Source of the DNA: Pseudorasbora parva
Lineage: Eukaryota; Chordata; Actinopteri; Cypriniformes; Gobionidae
DNA length: 64,000 nucleotides
Reading direction: 5' to 3'
NCBI RefSeq assembly: GCF_024679245.1
Contig: NC_090185.1
Coordinates: 24,653,926-24,717,925, forward strand
The notes below the pieces were generated by a model. The model did not search any database. It was not told the DNA's origin and was given only the letters and a program-made list of their open reading frames with translations. This document shows, piece by piece, positions 1 through 12,294 of this stretch. The first letter of the stretch is position 1. Every line of letters begins with the position of its first letter. A program made the translations under genes and the position numbers.

Positions 1-364
1 AACCGCAGGAGGTAAAACATGTATCCTATTCATTGTCTGCTCATACGGCACTTTGTAACAACACAACCTTGCTTCTGCAAAGACTTTCAGCATCTTTCCT
101 ATAACAACGTGTAACGTTTACGTTTTACATGACGTAAGAAAGTCACAAACCATGCAAAATCCAATCAGAGCAGTCAGACTGAAACGGATTTCCAGAAATG
201 CGAAATTTGAATAGGATTTCTAACATCATTCAAATGTAGTTTGAAATGGATTTGTATTTTGTGTGATTGTTTTGAAATTCACATTCTAAATCTGTTTGGG
301 TGTGCACAAAAGTTATTTGGACTGACAGTCTGAACGTACAGATGGAGGGAGGCCTTTAAATTCA
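1..364. other. Unassigned intergenic sequence
   Basis: AT-rich non-coding sequence left of the first transposon. I see no open frame of note and no inverted-repeat structure. Confidence 0.5.
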
Positions 365-372
365 TTTTAAAT

Positions 373-1404
373 TAGGGATGCACGATATTATCGGCACGAC
401 ATCGGAATCGGCCGATAAACGCTTAAAATATAACAATCGGCATCGGCGGATATGAAAACTTTATGCCGATATGATAACGTGTTGATATGCGCCTGCAATA
501 ACTCACGTGTGCAAGGAGTGCTACAGCGATAAGACCATGTCAGCACTGCGGTCATTCTTCAAGTGAAAACAAGAAAATACTTTGCATGTACATTGATTTT
601 ATATTGACTGTTTTTAAATGCTGCCTTGAATTTCTGAATGCACGTACAGAAGGAGGTGACCGTCAGCAGCAGATTTGCCACGTTTTCACAACAAAACAAG
701 CCCAATCGCGTCTCCCCACTCTCTAGGGCGTGCAGCAGCCTCCACAGCAGCAGAAGCTCCTCCAGGTCCTAGTGCCCTCCAGCTAGAACTATATATTTAT
801 ACATGTAGTGGGGGCGCTGTTGTTACAGTAATACAATGAAAAGTAGAATACAAAAATAAATTGAACTTACTTCTTGTTCTGACTAAACAAATCAGTAATG
901 ATGTCATAAATCACAAGCATGACACTTGTAAATTAAATACTTTTATATAGGGTGTATTAATCTGTAATAAAATTTTACGAAATGGATGATGAAAATAATC
1001 TAAGGAGCTCTACAATAATTGTAGAATTAAAAGACAGCATGAATGGATGTCATGCCACCCCCACTTCATGTGCACAAACGTTAAATCCAAAAATACAATA
1101 TTTAGGTTACAGCTGCATCTGGGGTGAAAAATGACTGACTTTATTATTGTTATTTTCAGAGCTTTTAATATACTCTTATCATAAAAAGAACTTTATTAAC
1201 ATTTATTTATCTTCAACAAGAATCCTTTTAGTAAGGATACCTCAGAAATCTGAAACCAGTATGAAAAAAAATAGTTTTTGCTCAAAATGGTGTTTCCAAA
1301 CAAAGGGAAAAAATAAACATATATCGGTATCGGCATTGGCCAAAATGAGCTGAAAAATATCGGCATATCGGATATCGGCAAAAATCCAATATCGTGCATC
1401 CCTA
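373..1404. mobile_element. Non-autonomous hAT element
   Basis: The element begins TAGGGATGCACGATATT and ends with its inverse AATATCGTGCATCCCTA. It is flanked by a perfect 8-bp duplication TTTTAAAT (365-372 and 1405-1412). Eight-bp duplications and TAGGG termini are hAT hallmarks. The ends are rich in ATCGG(C) sub-repeats, typical of fish hAT ends. No transposase frame survives inside, so it needs an enzyme in trans. Confidence 0.93.
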
Positions 1405-1591
1405 TTTTAAATTAATTAATTGATTATTATAGTGATAGTGAATTTATTGCAACAAAAAATCAATAAAAAAAAAAAGAGTCAAATAAAGCATAATTTGACC
1501 CATAAACACGTCATATTATTCATAATTTTTAAAACTTAATAGGACCATGGTAACCACCATGAATGAATCCCCATTAGCATAGTGGGACGTA

Positions 1592-2397
1592 AAAACACAA
1601 CACTAAAACAAGACAAAGTACTAAAACAAAAAAACACCACCAAAACACTAAACCCATAATGCACCACTAAAACAAAAAACACCACCAAAACATTAAACCC
1701 ACACCACTAAAACAACACAAAAAACACCACCACAACACCACCAAAACATTAAACCCACACCACTAAAACAACACAAAAAACACCACCACAACACCACCAA
1801 AACACTAAACCCACACCACTAAAACAAAAAACTCCACCACAACACAACACAACACCACCAAAACACTAAACCCACACCACTAAAAAACACCACCACAACA
1901 CCACCAAAACACTAAACCCACACCACTAAAACAACACAAAAAACACCACCACAACACCACCAAAACACTAAACCCACACCACTAAAACAACACAAAAAAC
2001 ACCACCACAACACCACCAAAACACTAAACCCACACCACTAAAACAAAAAACTCCACCACAACACAACACCACCAAAACACTAAACCCACACCACTAAAAC
2101 AACACAAAAAAACACCACCACAACACCACTAAAACACTAAACCCACACCACCAAAACAAAAAAACACCACCACAACACCACCAAAACACTAAACCCACAC
2201 CACCAAAACAAAAAAACACCACCAAAACACTAAACCCACACCACTAAAACAAAAAAAAAACCACCACAACACTAAAACACTAAACCCACACCACTAAAAC
2301 ACAACACAACACCACCAAAACACTAAACCCACACCACTAAAACAAAAAAACACCACCACAACACAACACAACACCACCAAAACAAAAAAAACACAAC
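1592..2397. repeat. A/C-only minisatellite, left part
   Basis: Imperfect tandem repeats built from the modules AACACCACC, AAAACACTAAACCCACACC and ACTAAAACAA, with a higher-order period near 55-60 bp that varies by module loss. The plus strand is almost free of G and T apart from TTA/CTA triplets, so the minus strand is nearly pure G/T with repeated GGTGG. The array is interrupted at 2398 by a TTAA-target transposon and resumes at 3203. Confidence 0.85.
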
Positions 2398-2401
2398 TTA
2401 A

Positions 2402-3198
2402 AGGTGGGGTAAGTGCTTTCTGGTAACCGTTGTTGATATTTCAAATCACCAAAACAAACACGCCCCTACCCCCAAAAAGGGTCTCGCCCCTATTGTGATA
2501 GCTCCGCTCCACACATACATAACCCAGGCAACGACTATGGCAGAATCTGTGTGTAAATAATCCAGGTTGAATATTCAATGAAAAAGTCACCCCTTCCATC
2601 AAAAAAACACAAACCGTTCTCATGAACAACTCGATAGTACACGAGCCGACAGTCCAGCTAACGAATATATTACAATTATGACAAGATTAGAGTCATAGCG
2701 ATCACAAAACACAAACAGTTCTCATGAACAACTCTAGAGAACACAAGCACGATAGTCCAGCTAACGACATATTACAATTATGACCGGATTATATAGATCA
2801 TGAAAAGAGGAAACAAACATATTTTAGGAGTATAGTATCTTAACTGTCGGAGACATTGTGTGAGCTGACGCTTGAAACCTTGAAACAGTGAGGGGATTTA
2901 GATGCTCCATACGGTGTGGAAATGAACGGATCTTTATCATCGCTGAAGTGAGACACAATACGATCGCAAATGGACAAACAAGCAAACATGACACACGAGC
3001 ATAGTCAAGCAAAAGCCAGCATATACTAGTTCTTTCTTGGCTAATGTCCGTCCTGTGTGACTCGTGTGTTTTGAATAATGACGTGCAATGAGCCTCTCAC
3101 CATAGACACGCCCCTTACCTGCTGATTGGCTACAAGTTTATTCCACTCGGCCCGAGTCCTTTTTCTAAAACGGTTTTGAAATAACACTTACCCCACCT
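2402..3198. mobile_element. TTAA-target non-autonomous DNA transposon (Kolobok/piggyBac-like)
   Basis: The termini are AGGTGGGGTAAGTG and the inverse CACTTACCCCACCT, flanked by TTAA on both sides (2398-2401 and 3199-3202). The element sits inside the A/C minisatellite, so insertion post-dates the array. Near 2600-2780 it carries an internal repeat of a motif around CGTTCTCATGAACAACTC. No transposase frame was found. Confidence 0.88.
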
Positions 3199-3202
3199 TT
3201 AA

Positions 3203-3420
3203 ACAAAAACACCACCAAAACAAAAAACACCACCAAAACACTTAAACAAAAAACATTAAACCAAAACTATTAAATAATAATAAATAAAAAATATTCACAA
3301 AACAACACTAAAACAAAACTTTAAAACAGAACAAAACAAAATCCTAAAACTAAAAACACAAACAAAAACAATAAACACAAAACAACACCAAAACAAAACA
3401 CAAACAAAACAAAAAACAGT
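3203..3420. repeat. A/C-rich minisatellite, right part
   Basis: Continuation of the array at 1592-2397 after the inserted TTAA element, with the same AAACACCACCAAAAC modules decaying into AAACAAAAC simple sequence. Confidence 0.75.
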
Positions 3421-3707
3421 TTAAAATGTTAGGGTTTATATAATGTTTGGCTTGCTTAAGCCTAGAGTCATTTGAGGTTCTGACAGGGGTTTGTAATGGA
3501 GATTTCTTTCCACCCCACACTTAAACTGGTTCCGGAGAAAATGGCCTCACATGACCCAAAAAAGAAAGAAAAAAAGGGGGCAATAAAACATTTTGTGGCA
3601 CCAACAGGAAACATGGTTATAAAATGCAACTCTGCAGTTTAAAAACCGGATCATTTAACAAGAACAGACTTCTTAGTTGGTAATTAAAACCTGTATCCAC
3701 ATTAGAC
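3421..3707. other. Unassigned intergenic sequence
   Basis: Short non-coding spacer between the minisatellite and the next transposon. Nothing recognisable. Confidence 0.4.
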
Positions 3708-3710
3708 TTA

Positions 3711-4793
3711 GGGTGCGTTCACACTTGTAGTTCGGTTCGTTTGGTTCGTTTGGTCCGGACCAAAAAACAAAAACAAACATAATAGTCCTGGTCCGCTTAG
3801 CGTTCACACGGGCATTTTTAACAGCGAACCAAAAGTTACCGAACCAAAGGCACAGGGAGACGCTCACAACCTGATTGGTCGGCTTATATGACGTTGGAGC
3901 TCGTTTACCGAACATTCAAAACAATGCTGTGTGCGGATTACACGCGCGGGCATTTTATGCGTGTACATATGGCATTATTTTTTACCAGAGAACTCATGAA
4001 GAGCTCATGAAATGTTCACAACATTCAAAACAATGCTGTGTGCTGGATTAAACGCGATCATTTTATGTGTGTAACACATATGGCATTATTTTTTTTACCA
4101 GAGAACTCATGAAGAGCTCATGAAATGTTCAAAACAACACTGTGTGCTGGATTAAACGCGATCATTTTATGCGTGTACATGTGGCATTATTTTTACCCGT
4201 TGAGAACTCATGAAGAGCTCATAAAATGTTCAAAACATTCAAAACAGCAGCAGGATTTCCTCCGTTGTGCAGAACAGAGACGGGCGACTCTTATGCAAAA
4301 GAGACGGCCGTTCTGTCGTCTGTACCTGCTAATAATGGGCAACACAGGAACTTCGATGAGAAGAGCCAGGTATGCTTTTTGTGTGTTTTTTCTAGCATTT
4401 TCGAAACATGCTCGTCTGACCAAATATTGATTAGGCACTTCCTCGTTGCTCTACGTTTGCCTCTAACGTTAAAGTTACTCATTTTGGATACACCGATCTT
4501 TCCTCGTCGTCAAATCAGCTGCATTATGCGTGGCATCTTGACATTATACGTCCGGTTTTTGGTCCGTTTACATGTCTTTGGTCCGTGTTGCGTTCATATA
4601 TCAATCGAACCGCACCAGAGTTCGTTTGGAAGCGGACCGAGACCCATCTTTTTAGCGGTCTCGGTCCGCTTGTTTGGTGCGCACCAGGGTTCGGATGGCA
4701 GCGTTCACATATGTTCAAATGAACCGCACTAACCGAGCAACCGCACCAGGGTTCGTTTTAATCGAACCAAACATGACAAGTGTGAACACACCC
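3711..4793. mobile_element. Non-autonomous PIF/Harbinger-like element
   Basis: The ends are GGGTGCGTTCACACTTG and the inverse CAAGTGTGAACACACCC, flanked by a 3-bp TTA duplication (3708-3710 and 4794-4796), the target length expected for PIF/Harbinger. Sub-terminal regions are rich in GGTTCG/GGTCCG and their complements. It contains three tandem copies of a roughly 110-bp unit. Open frames inside it do not resemble transposase. A truncated relative lies at 30645-30920 and a distinct relative at 60161-60791. Confidence 0.88.
3913..4240. repeat. Three tandem copies of a ~110-bp unit inside the Harbinger-like element
   Basis: Each copy holds CATTCAAAACAATGCTGTG (or a close variant), a GCGATCATTTTATG segment, GGCATTATTTTT and AACTCATGAAGAGCTCATGA. 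Copies begin near 3913, 4022 and 4132. The related element at 30645-30920 has only one copy. Confidence 0.85.
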
Positions 4794-4814
4794 TTAAGGT
4801 ACAGTGCTGCTTAA

Positions 4815-5313
4815 AGGTGTACTTTGCAACTTTTCGTCCACTGGAGGGCGCCTATTCTAAACGGCTTGCGAGTACCGGGACTTTTATTATGACGGGACGG
4901 GACACAGTCACCAGGCGGCCGCACTTCCGCTTTTTCCGGTCAGGTAAAAACAGCTATTTTTATCATATCAGATACATTTAAGGGGCCAAGGGCTTCGGCC
5001 ATCCGTCCACTCTCTTCCCTGAACTGAAATTAAGTAGTGGGCTGTACTTTCCACACGACTGACATCAGGTTCAAGTACGCCAGGTTGGCTGGTGGTTATG
5101 TTGCCCGCATACCACCTCCCATGGCTGAGACTGGTATTACGATACCTGACGGGTCGGGGCTAGTAATGCTACTGCTAATTAAGGTTGATATCTCTACAGC
5201 ACTATAACTTGACATTTTTTTAATGACATCATTGCCCGTATTTCTTCTCATTCTTTTGATGCGTGTAGGTCATTTTTGGGATATTTTTACCTCAATTTTT
5301 ACACATGGCACCT
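4815..5313. mobile_element. TTAA-target MITE
   Basis: It starts AGGTGTACTTTGCAAC and ends ...ATGGCACCT, with TTAA at 4811-4814 and 5314-5317. About 500 bp, no coding capacity. The shared AGGTG end and TTAA target place it with the other TTAA elements in this window. Confidence 0.8.
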
Positions 5314-5317
5314 TTAA

Positions 5318-8300
5318 AAGAAGCAAAAACATGATGGGGGCTGGCGAACCAGAAGCCACACTGCCAAATGATGATGGTGGCTAATCCCGTTTGGGACAGG
5401 AAGTTGAATTTGATAATTATCTCTTCGCCCATCCTAGGTCACTGCAAACCCTCAACCCCCTTTCACTTTGGGATAAATGGTGTTATACTACAATCCGTCC
5501 TCATTGAGTCGTTTGAAAGGGAATTATTCAACTTTTATCACTTCAGGCGCCGCACGCTCCCAAACACAAGCTTCCTCATGCTGGAAAGGCCGGCGGTGGC
5601 AGTCAAATTACAGACAAATAGCTGTCTCACAGCATAAAGGATACACAACACAGCGGGTAGGGGTAGTGAAAGAGAAGGGGATCAAGAGAGAGAGATGGGA
5701 ACGTCAGTCAAGAAGAGAATGCAAACAGCACAGCGGCTCACGGCTGAAAATTAAAAGCAGACGGGTCAAGGTGATTGCGAGATTACAGACGGAACAGTAG
5801 TGATCATGATTGATGCCGTGTTGGTAAAGAGCTCAGCATGGGTCAGAAACTCCAGAAGACAGCAGATTACTCCCGACTCGGTAACAAATGGCAAAGCTAT
5901 GGGAGGCGAGCGACTGCCCACAAATAATGACCCCTTGGAAAGAACCCTGCGACTTATGGACTTCACGTTTCACAGTTAAACCAAAATAAGGCCAGATTGG
6001 TTAATTAACATTCTACTGCAAGTCTGTTTATTTTAGCATTAGCAATGGATAAAAATGTTATTTTTTATTTTTAAATTTTATTGTCAGTTTGCGCCTAGTC
6101 ATTTTGTTTTTATATATTGTTAAACTTTTGTTATTTTTATTCGTTTTTATATATTTCAATTTAGCTTTAATTTACTTCTATTTTGGATTTAGTGATATTA
6201 CTCCAACATAAATATTATTTTACTTCAGGTTTTCAGTTGTTATATTGACTCAAATAACTTGTGATTTTGAGACATTGTTCAAATTTCAACAAAAGAACCT
6301 TGTTGTTCATTGTTAACACCAAAAATGGAATTACTAGGGCTGGGTAAAATAAATAAATAAATAGATTTGTTGATTTAAATCTGTTCTCATTTTTACGAAC
6401 CGATATTGATTGTTAAATCCCAAGAATCGATTAGTCATCCTGTTTTCAGTTGATGAATGAACAGAACATTGTAGTGCTCCTCCCATTCAATAAATCGCAA
6501 TAATCTTTTTGCTTTGTTACAAAACAAAGTCTCAGATTTCAAATTACGTCCATTTTATTACGAAATAAAAAATAAATAAATACCATTTTGACACTGCGGT
6601 GTGAGAGCTAAGCTGCAGACTGCACATGAACTGATCATCTGATCACCTCCGCTCTAACACCACTTACAGCGTGAAATAAACGTGAATTGCATCTGAAAGC
6701 GTGTTAAAATATAATTTATCGAAATCTGCATCATGTCACATGTAATCGCTCCACGATTTTAACCACAACATTTTCTCGAAAGAACAGCTTGTAAACAATG
6801 TCACGTAACATCACATTTACCTCAGAAACCATATTCAGTGACCATAAACTCGTTAGTCAGCTAGAAAATATAACTCTAGAGGAGCATTTTGCTAAATATG
6901 CACCATATTACATATTCATTGTCATTTTTAATGATCTTTAATATTTAATGTTTGATTTTGTCAGCCACCATTTAAAGCTGCAGTAAGGTAACTTTTATAA
7001 AATGTATTTTTTACATATTTGTCAAACCTGTCACTATGTCCAATTTTTCATGTTGCGATTAATTGCTGAAGCTTTTATCACGGTATATGATATTATCACG
7101 ATATTGAAATAAGTTGCAAAAAAAAGTGTTGTTATAGTATAACAGCTTTAAGAACTATAACTGAATGTTTAAATACAATAATACAATGCACCAGAAATAT
7201 ATACAGTTCTGGAAAAAATTTTGAGAAATCAATGTTAAGTGGTCTCTTAATTTTTTCCAGAGCTGTAAAAGTAACATTTTCAAAAGAAAAGTGCAAAAGA
7301 ATAAGGCTATAAAGAACAACAGGTAACAAATGAATATAAGGTCTCATTATTTAATGCATTAACTAAGACTGAGCAAAAGCTACATTTGTTACAGAAAGTA
7401 TAATTCTTCTGGTAATGTTAGTTAAGAAATACTGATCACTGTTAGTTTTATCTTAGGTCCATTAAAAAAGTTAGTTTGTTATTAAACAGTAACTAAGAAA
7501 TTAACATTACTTACAATAATTCTTTATAAGTATTTTTCATTGTCAATTTGGTAATAATGAATTAACATGTTAACTAATGAAGTCGTATGTCTTTTGGACA
7601 AATAATCCAAAAAATTCTAATCATTAGGGCATATTGTAGACCAGATTAAAACAATGTTTAAATTTGAAAATAAATAGCCTATTAAGTCTTTAAGTATTAG
7701 GTGCTGTTGAAATGACAAAAAAAACGAATGGCTGTTTTAAAAACTTCACTAGCGCGGTTTCTTTTGTTTGCGGGGTTTCCGAGGTAACCGCAGCATTCTG
7801 CAGTTCATCAGCGCCCTCTGCTGTCATTGAGCGGCACTTCATTCAGCGTGTCTCCTTCACCCGTTCATGTGCTTCTTATTTACATCTGAGCACGTGTCCA
7901 TTTGACGCAGAATACAGCGGTGTTGAGCATTTATACAGTTGATGGGCAAAATATTCTTGAGTGCATTATAAAAAATGTAATAATTGTTAATAAATTATTA
8001 TTATTCCGAAAATCAGCACATGCCTAGTCCTGACAGTAGAATAGATAGACAGATAATCTGTGAAAAAAAAAAAATCAAGCTCATCTGGCTCCTCCTAGTG
8101 GTCCTATTGCCATTTGCAAAAATACACCGCTCCGGGTAAGAAATAACCAATCAGAGCCAGGAGGAGTGTCTTAACAGTGTCAATCAAGCTTGTGCGCTGA
8201 TCACAACCCTCTCTCATGCACAGCACAGCACACACAAAAAAAGAAAGATAGAGCAAGAAAGAATTCGATAGAGCCGAAATAAAATGAGGGTAAATATCGG

Positions 8301-9989
8301 AGAGGTTTTTCTGAGGTGGAGGGAGCTAACGTGTCCTGAAAGGATTAAAAACCGATGCAGAGTTAGCCACATTCCTGCTTGACAAGTAAGAATACCCGCT
8401 TGATTTGTTTAATTTAAGAACTACACAACTTCCAAAACTCTAGTCGCATAACATACAGATAAAATGTCACGCACTGTGCAAAGCAACTATTGAAACCTAC
8501 TAATTCACTGGCTTGTCATGTTGCTGAAATGTATTAGTAAACCTTATTTAGCATTACATACAATATAATTACTTGGATACTGTAACGTTAGTTACCATTA
8601 TTATTATCATACTAGCTATTTATTACAATAGATATAGTGCAACATCATATTGGCCCTGTCCCAAATGGCACTTCATGTGCACTTTTGGTCTTGTGGACTT
8701 ACAATGGCAATTGCGTGCGCGCGTCCCATTCGTCATTTTTAGCTTAAAGAAGGGTGCTCGTGAGCGCCCCCTTTGCGGCTGTTATGCACCCTTGATGCGC
8801 ACTTCAGCTGAGCCCGCAAGTGTGCAAGCTACGCAGAGGACTTCTACCCGGCCGGCAGTCAAAGCGACATTACCAGGGCTTGACATTAAGCATGTTCATG
8901 TGCTTGTCCTTTGGACCAGTAAATCGTTCATTCGATTATCCGAGTAAAAAATGTGCTTGTCCGGAAAAAAAGTTTGATTTTTTTTTTTTGTGTTGTATAT
9001 ATTATATTTTTCTGTACATAGTATGCTTTATTATGGTGTTCACTACGTGTGGTTTGTTAACACCATCTTCGTCAATTAAGCCACATTAAGCTTTTTTTTC
9101 ACATTTTCATGTTGCGTTTTAAAACTTACCAGTGGCGATATTTTCAACTGATTCATATTATGAAAACTGCTAAAACCTTTAGGAACTTCAAACAACGGTG
9201 AAGAAACACAATGCAGCTATAGGCTGAACACGTAATACGCATACGAATGCCATCGTCGTTTTCACAAATTCACATTTTTGTAGTTTACATGGAGACAATA
9301 ACGGTATACTTTTCCAAAAAATTGCACTTTAAAACAACGCCATTGCATAAATCCCAATTCGTATATTTATACTACAACTTAAAAGTATGAACTCTTTTTG
9401 TGAAGAAAAAGTACATACTTTTGAGTGTGTAGCAGAAGAGCATGCAAGCTTTGGGACATACAACTTCATCATCTTTAACGGACTCTGACGTTTAGTTACG
9501 TGCATCCAGTCACTGTTAACTACGCTGTCAATCCTCATCACAGTTCAAACCCTCCACGTTCAATTTCCTACCACATCAGAGAGAAATGTAGTAGCACGTT
9601 GATCTGCCAATCTGTGGGTCTTTCATGCGGAGACTCTCATATTGTTTGCAATTTAAATATAATGATGCATTTAAAAGTGAATGGCCAAATGTGAAATATA
9701 ATGTGGATAATATTGAATAAATATCTTTTCGTCAGGTTAAATCACTCAAACCCGTTTATCTCTACTTTACCCTCTGACTCGTACACCTGTCACGTTTGTA
9801 GTTTTTTAACGCTATCTGCGTCTGTAGTTCTAATCGAATCCTCATCCAACTCGCAATGGGTTGTGCTGCGGCAATATTAGCCGTTAGAGTGTGTGTCGAT
9901 CTGCACTTTGAATTTTGACCGGAAATAGTAGACCACCTGGGTATCTTTGGAATACTCTTATCAACATACCTATTTTCGAATACTATTTA
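5318..9989. other. Intergenic DNA with transposon fragments, no gene recognised
   Basis: Mostly AT-rich non-coding sequence. A hAT-type left end TAGGGCTGGGTAAAATAA begins at 6335. A candidate partner end (rc TAGGCATGTGCTGATTTTCGG-like, near 8010-8026) has no matching target duplication. A short palindromic element is annotated at 7204. The stretch 9194-9340 is a diverged copy of 12510-12660 (shared GCTATAGGCTGAACACGTAATACGC-type sequence). None of the small open frames shows a recognisable domain. Confidence 0.5.
7204..7265. mobile_element. 62-bp palindromic Tc1/mariner-type MITE
   Basis: CAGTTCTGGAAAAAATTTTG at one end pairs with AATTTTTTCCAGAGCTG at the other, flanked by TA on both sides (7202-7203 and 7266-7267). 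The centre contains GAGAAATCAATGTTAAGTGGTCTC. The same sequence recurs at 63067 with a microsatellite on its right side. Confidence 0.8.
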
Positions 9990-10235
9990 GTACGGATTAG
10001 GGCTGCACGATATTGGAACAAAATTACATTGCGATATTTTTTCCCCCAACGATATATATTGCGATATTGAGAGCCATCAATCCAGGCTAAAGTCAATAAT
10101 TACCAATCCGTGATATTAATAATTTCACTCATTACAAGTGACAAAAAGAAATGTTGGAAAGTATGTGCAAACATGAAACTAAACCTCCAGTAGGTGGCAG
10201 CAGGTGACCGTCTTAACGAGTGAGTCACTGAGTCG

Positions 10236-11191
10236 TAGGGCTGTGTTTGAAGGAGCGCTCCGAGCGCATGAAGTTGAAAAAAAGTCCACTCTGAGCGGAA
10301 AAGCGCGCAACATCATCACGCTTATGTTCTGTTGTCCAATCGAATGAATGAAGCGGCGGGCCTTCCGTTGTGTTGACCGTTACATTGATTTGACTGACAG
10401 TACAGGTGATTCGGGGGTTGCCTAGAAACATTAAAGCGCACTGCTCATTTTTGAATGAGAAAACGCCGACCAAAAAAGGGAGTGCAGTGCGCCTCGCGTT
10501 TTCGAACCTGAAAAACGCGTTCTGTGTGATCGGGGCCTAAAGCTGTTTTCTATAAAGCAGTCTATTGTATAAAGTGCTATTTCAAGTAACTTTACTGAGC
10601 TGCAGAGCTGGTGCATCCATATCCACATCGCTATTATCTTTCGTTCTCCTGCCACCGCTGTCAGTTTTGGTGTGTGTTTATTTTGTTACTGAGAGGAAAA
10701 CGTGCAGGACATTCTATCGAAACACTTCTCATCAGCGCGGGTGACATCAGGATGTTAAGCGAGCTCTCTGTTTCAATGTGTTTCCCGAGTATTAGATTAT
10801 AACTTGGCCTATTTTGCAAACAAAATGATTCTTGTCGATTTCCTTAGTGGCTTCTTTATAGCTGAAGCCAACATGAGTCCACACTTCAGCTCTGTATACT
10901 GCAAGAGCGGAATAATTCTATCGTCTTGAGAGCTGGGTTTGCTAATGTAAACGCTAGCACTTTCACCTTGCGCTTCTCCGGGTCCGCGTCCGTTATACGT
11001 TCTGAGATAACACTGCCATCTAGCGGTTGGGTGTTATGTAGTCTGTGGTTTAAACCGAACACAAAGCCACGAATCTTGGATGTAAATAAATAAATATATA
11101 AATATCGATAGAGCGTTTTTGAGAATCGATACAATATCGCCAAACATAATATCGCGATATTCACGTGTATCGATATTTTCTTACACCCCTA
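10236..11191. mobile_element. Nested non-autonomous hAT, family member 1
   Basis: Left end TAGGGCTGTG, right end CTTACACCCCTA, with a perfect 8-bp duplication CTGAGTCG (10228-10235 and 11192-11199). The region around 10600-10680 is closely matched, in inverse orientation, by 17590-17670 in a second family member at 17070-18106. No coding capacity. Confidence 0.9.
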
Positions 11192-11679
11192 CTGAGTCGT
11201 TCATTCAAACGATTCATTCGAACGCTGAATCGTTCACGCTTGTTGCTATGAGTGAGACGTGTTACGGGTGTGCTGTGAACGATTTTCACTGCTGAAATAG
11301 AACAAAAACACTAAATATTGCATCTAAAATGTAAGTGACTAAGTGAATGTTAATAAGTTGTTTATGGAACTGTCATATGAAATCAGTGTCATTTACAGTC
11401 GTGATGGTATTCAGGAAAACGCTCAAGTGTTGTAATTTCTCCTCGAGAGGCTGCACGAGCGTGAACAGCGCGAAATTATTATCATCAGTTCATTATATAT
11501 TATCCACAATCGATCGCCACTTACACTAAATTAATGCACAAACATTCTTGCATTTTGGTGATTGGCTAGTTATTTTTTGTTTTAATCAGGCTCTTGTCCG
11601 TCCGTCAAGTAATATTCTCTTACTCTTGTCCCTTCAAAACACCCACATGTCCCGGACAAGCGTTAATGTCGAGCCCTGC

Positions 11680-11850
11680 TTTGTATTCGTCGTAAAGATT
11701 TTTGTGGTGCCGTTTTAAGTGATCAGACAAATTGGTGGTGTTTTCTTGTTTTGTGGCCACAAGACACTCCATGCAAAGTGCCTCTTTTTGTTCAACATCC
11801 TCCTTTATGTAGCCAAAATAGTCCCAAAAGGATGATTTCTGGTACGAACC
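11680..11850 (-). pseudogene. BED-type zinc-finger fragment of a hAT transposase
   Basis: Reading on the minus strand from 11850 gives an open stretch of 57 codons containing SSFWDYFGYIKED, then CMECLVATKQ and NTTNLSDHLKRHHKNLYDEY. This is the BED finger pattern: an aromatic WxYF start, a Cys-x2-Cys pair, the NTxNLxxHL motif and a His pair. BED fingers are the DNA-binding part of many hAT (ZBED-like) transposases. No DDE catalytic region follows, so it is a remnant. Confidence 0.85.
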
Positions 11851-12294
11851 TTTTTTTCCCTCTTCGGATCCTCTACGTCGCGCATTTTAGCAGTGAATGT
11901 TTGGCCGTGAGCGTTGAGCAGCGGCACAGCGAACCAATCACTGTGTGCAGGCATGAGTAACGTGCATGTCACTCCAGCAACAAACTCGTGTTTACTGTGT
12001 GCTACCGTTCTCTTAATACACCTTGGGCTACTACCCTTCACATCGCATGTTCCGGCGATGTGACTATCGCACACACACACATCGCGATGTCGATGTTAAA
12101 ACAGATTATTACACGGCTCTGTGAAATACTTGATTCTGATTGGTCAATCGCGCATTCCAGAGGTATGATATTTCCAGGTAACACCCGCTCATACGGGTAT
12201 GATCACACCTGATCACTCTGTCGGGGTTTATTCTGCGATAACAACCGGCTGGGTGTACATTATCCCTTACATATCGTTCAGCCCTGATACGGAT

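Larger units (their letters stand above)
9998..12286 (-). mobile_element. hAT element carrying a BED-finger remnant, itself hit by another hAT
   Basis: Left end TAGGGCTGCACGATATTGG; right end ATATCGTTCAGCCCTG, the inverse with a few substitutions. The flanks GTACGGAT (9990-9997) and ATACGGAT (12287-12294) agree at 7 of 8 positions. The interior encodes a BED zinc-finger fragment on the minus strand at 11680-11850, typical of hAT transposases. A younger hAT occupies 10236-11191. The rest of the transposase is missing. Confidence 0.82.

Noticed and set aside
1592..2397. CRISPR-like repeat array
   Set aside because: Repeats are imperfect, low-complexity and without unique spacers, and the genome is vertebrate.
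4125..4732. Open frames of 101 and 168 codons
   Set aside because: They lie inside a Harbinger-like element across its tandem repeats and show no transposase motif.
6335..8027. Complete hAT between TAGGGCTGGGTA and TGCCTA
   Set aside because: The ends are not clear inverses and the flanking 8-mers differ; treated as fragments.
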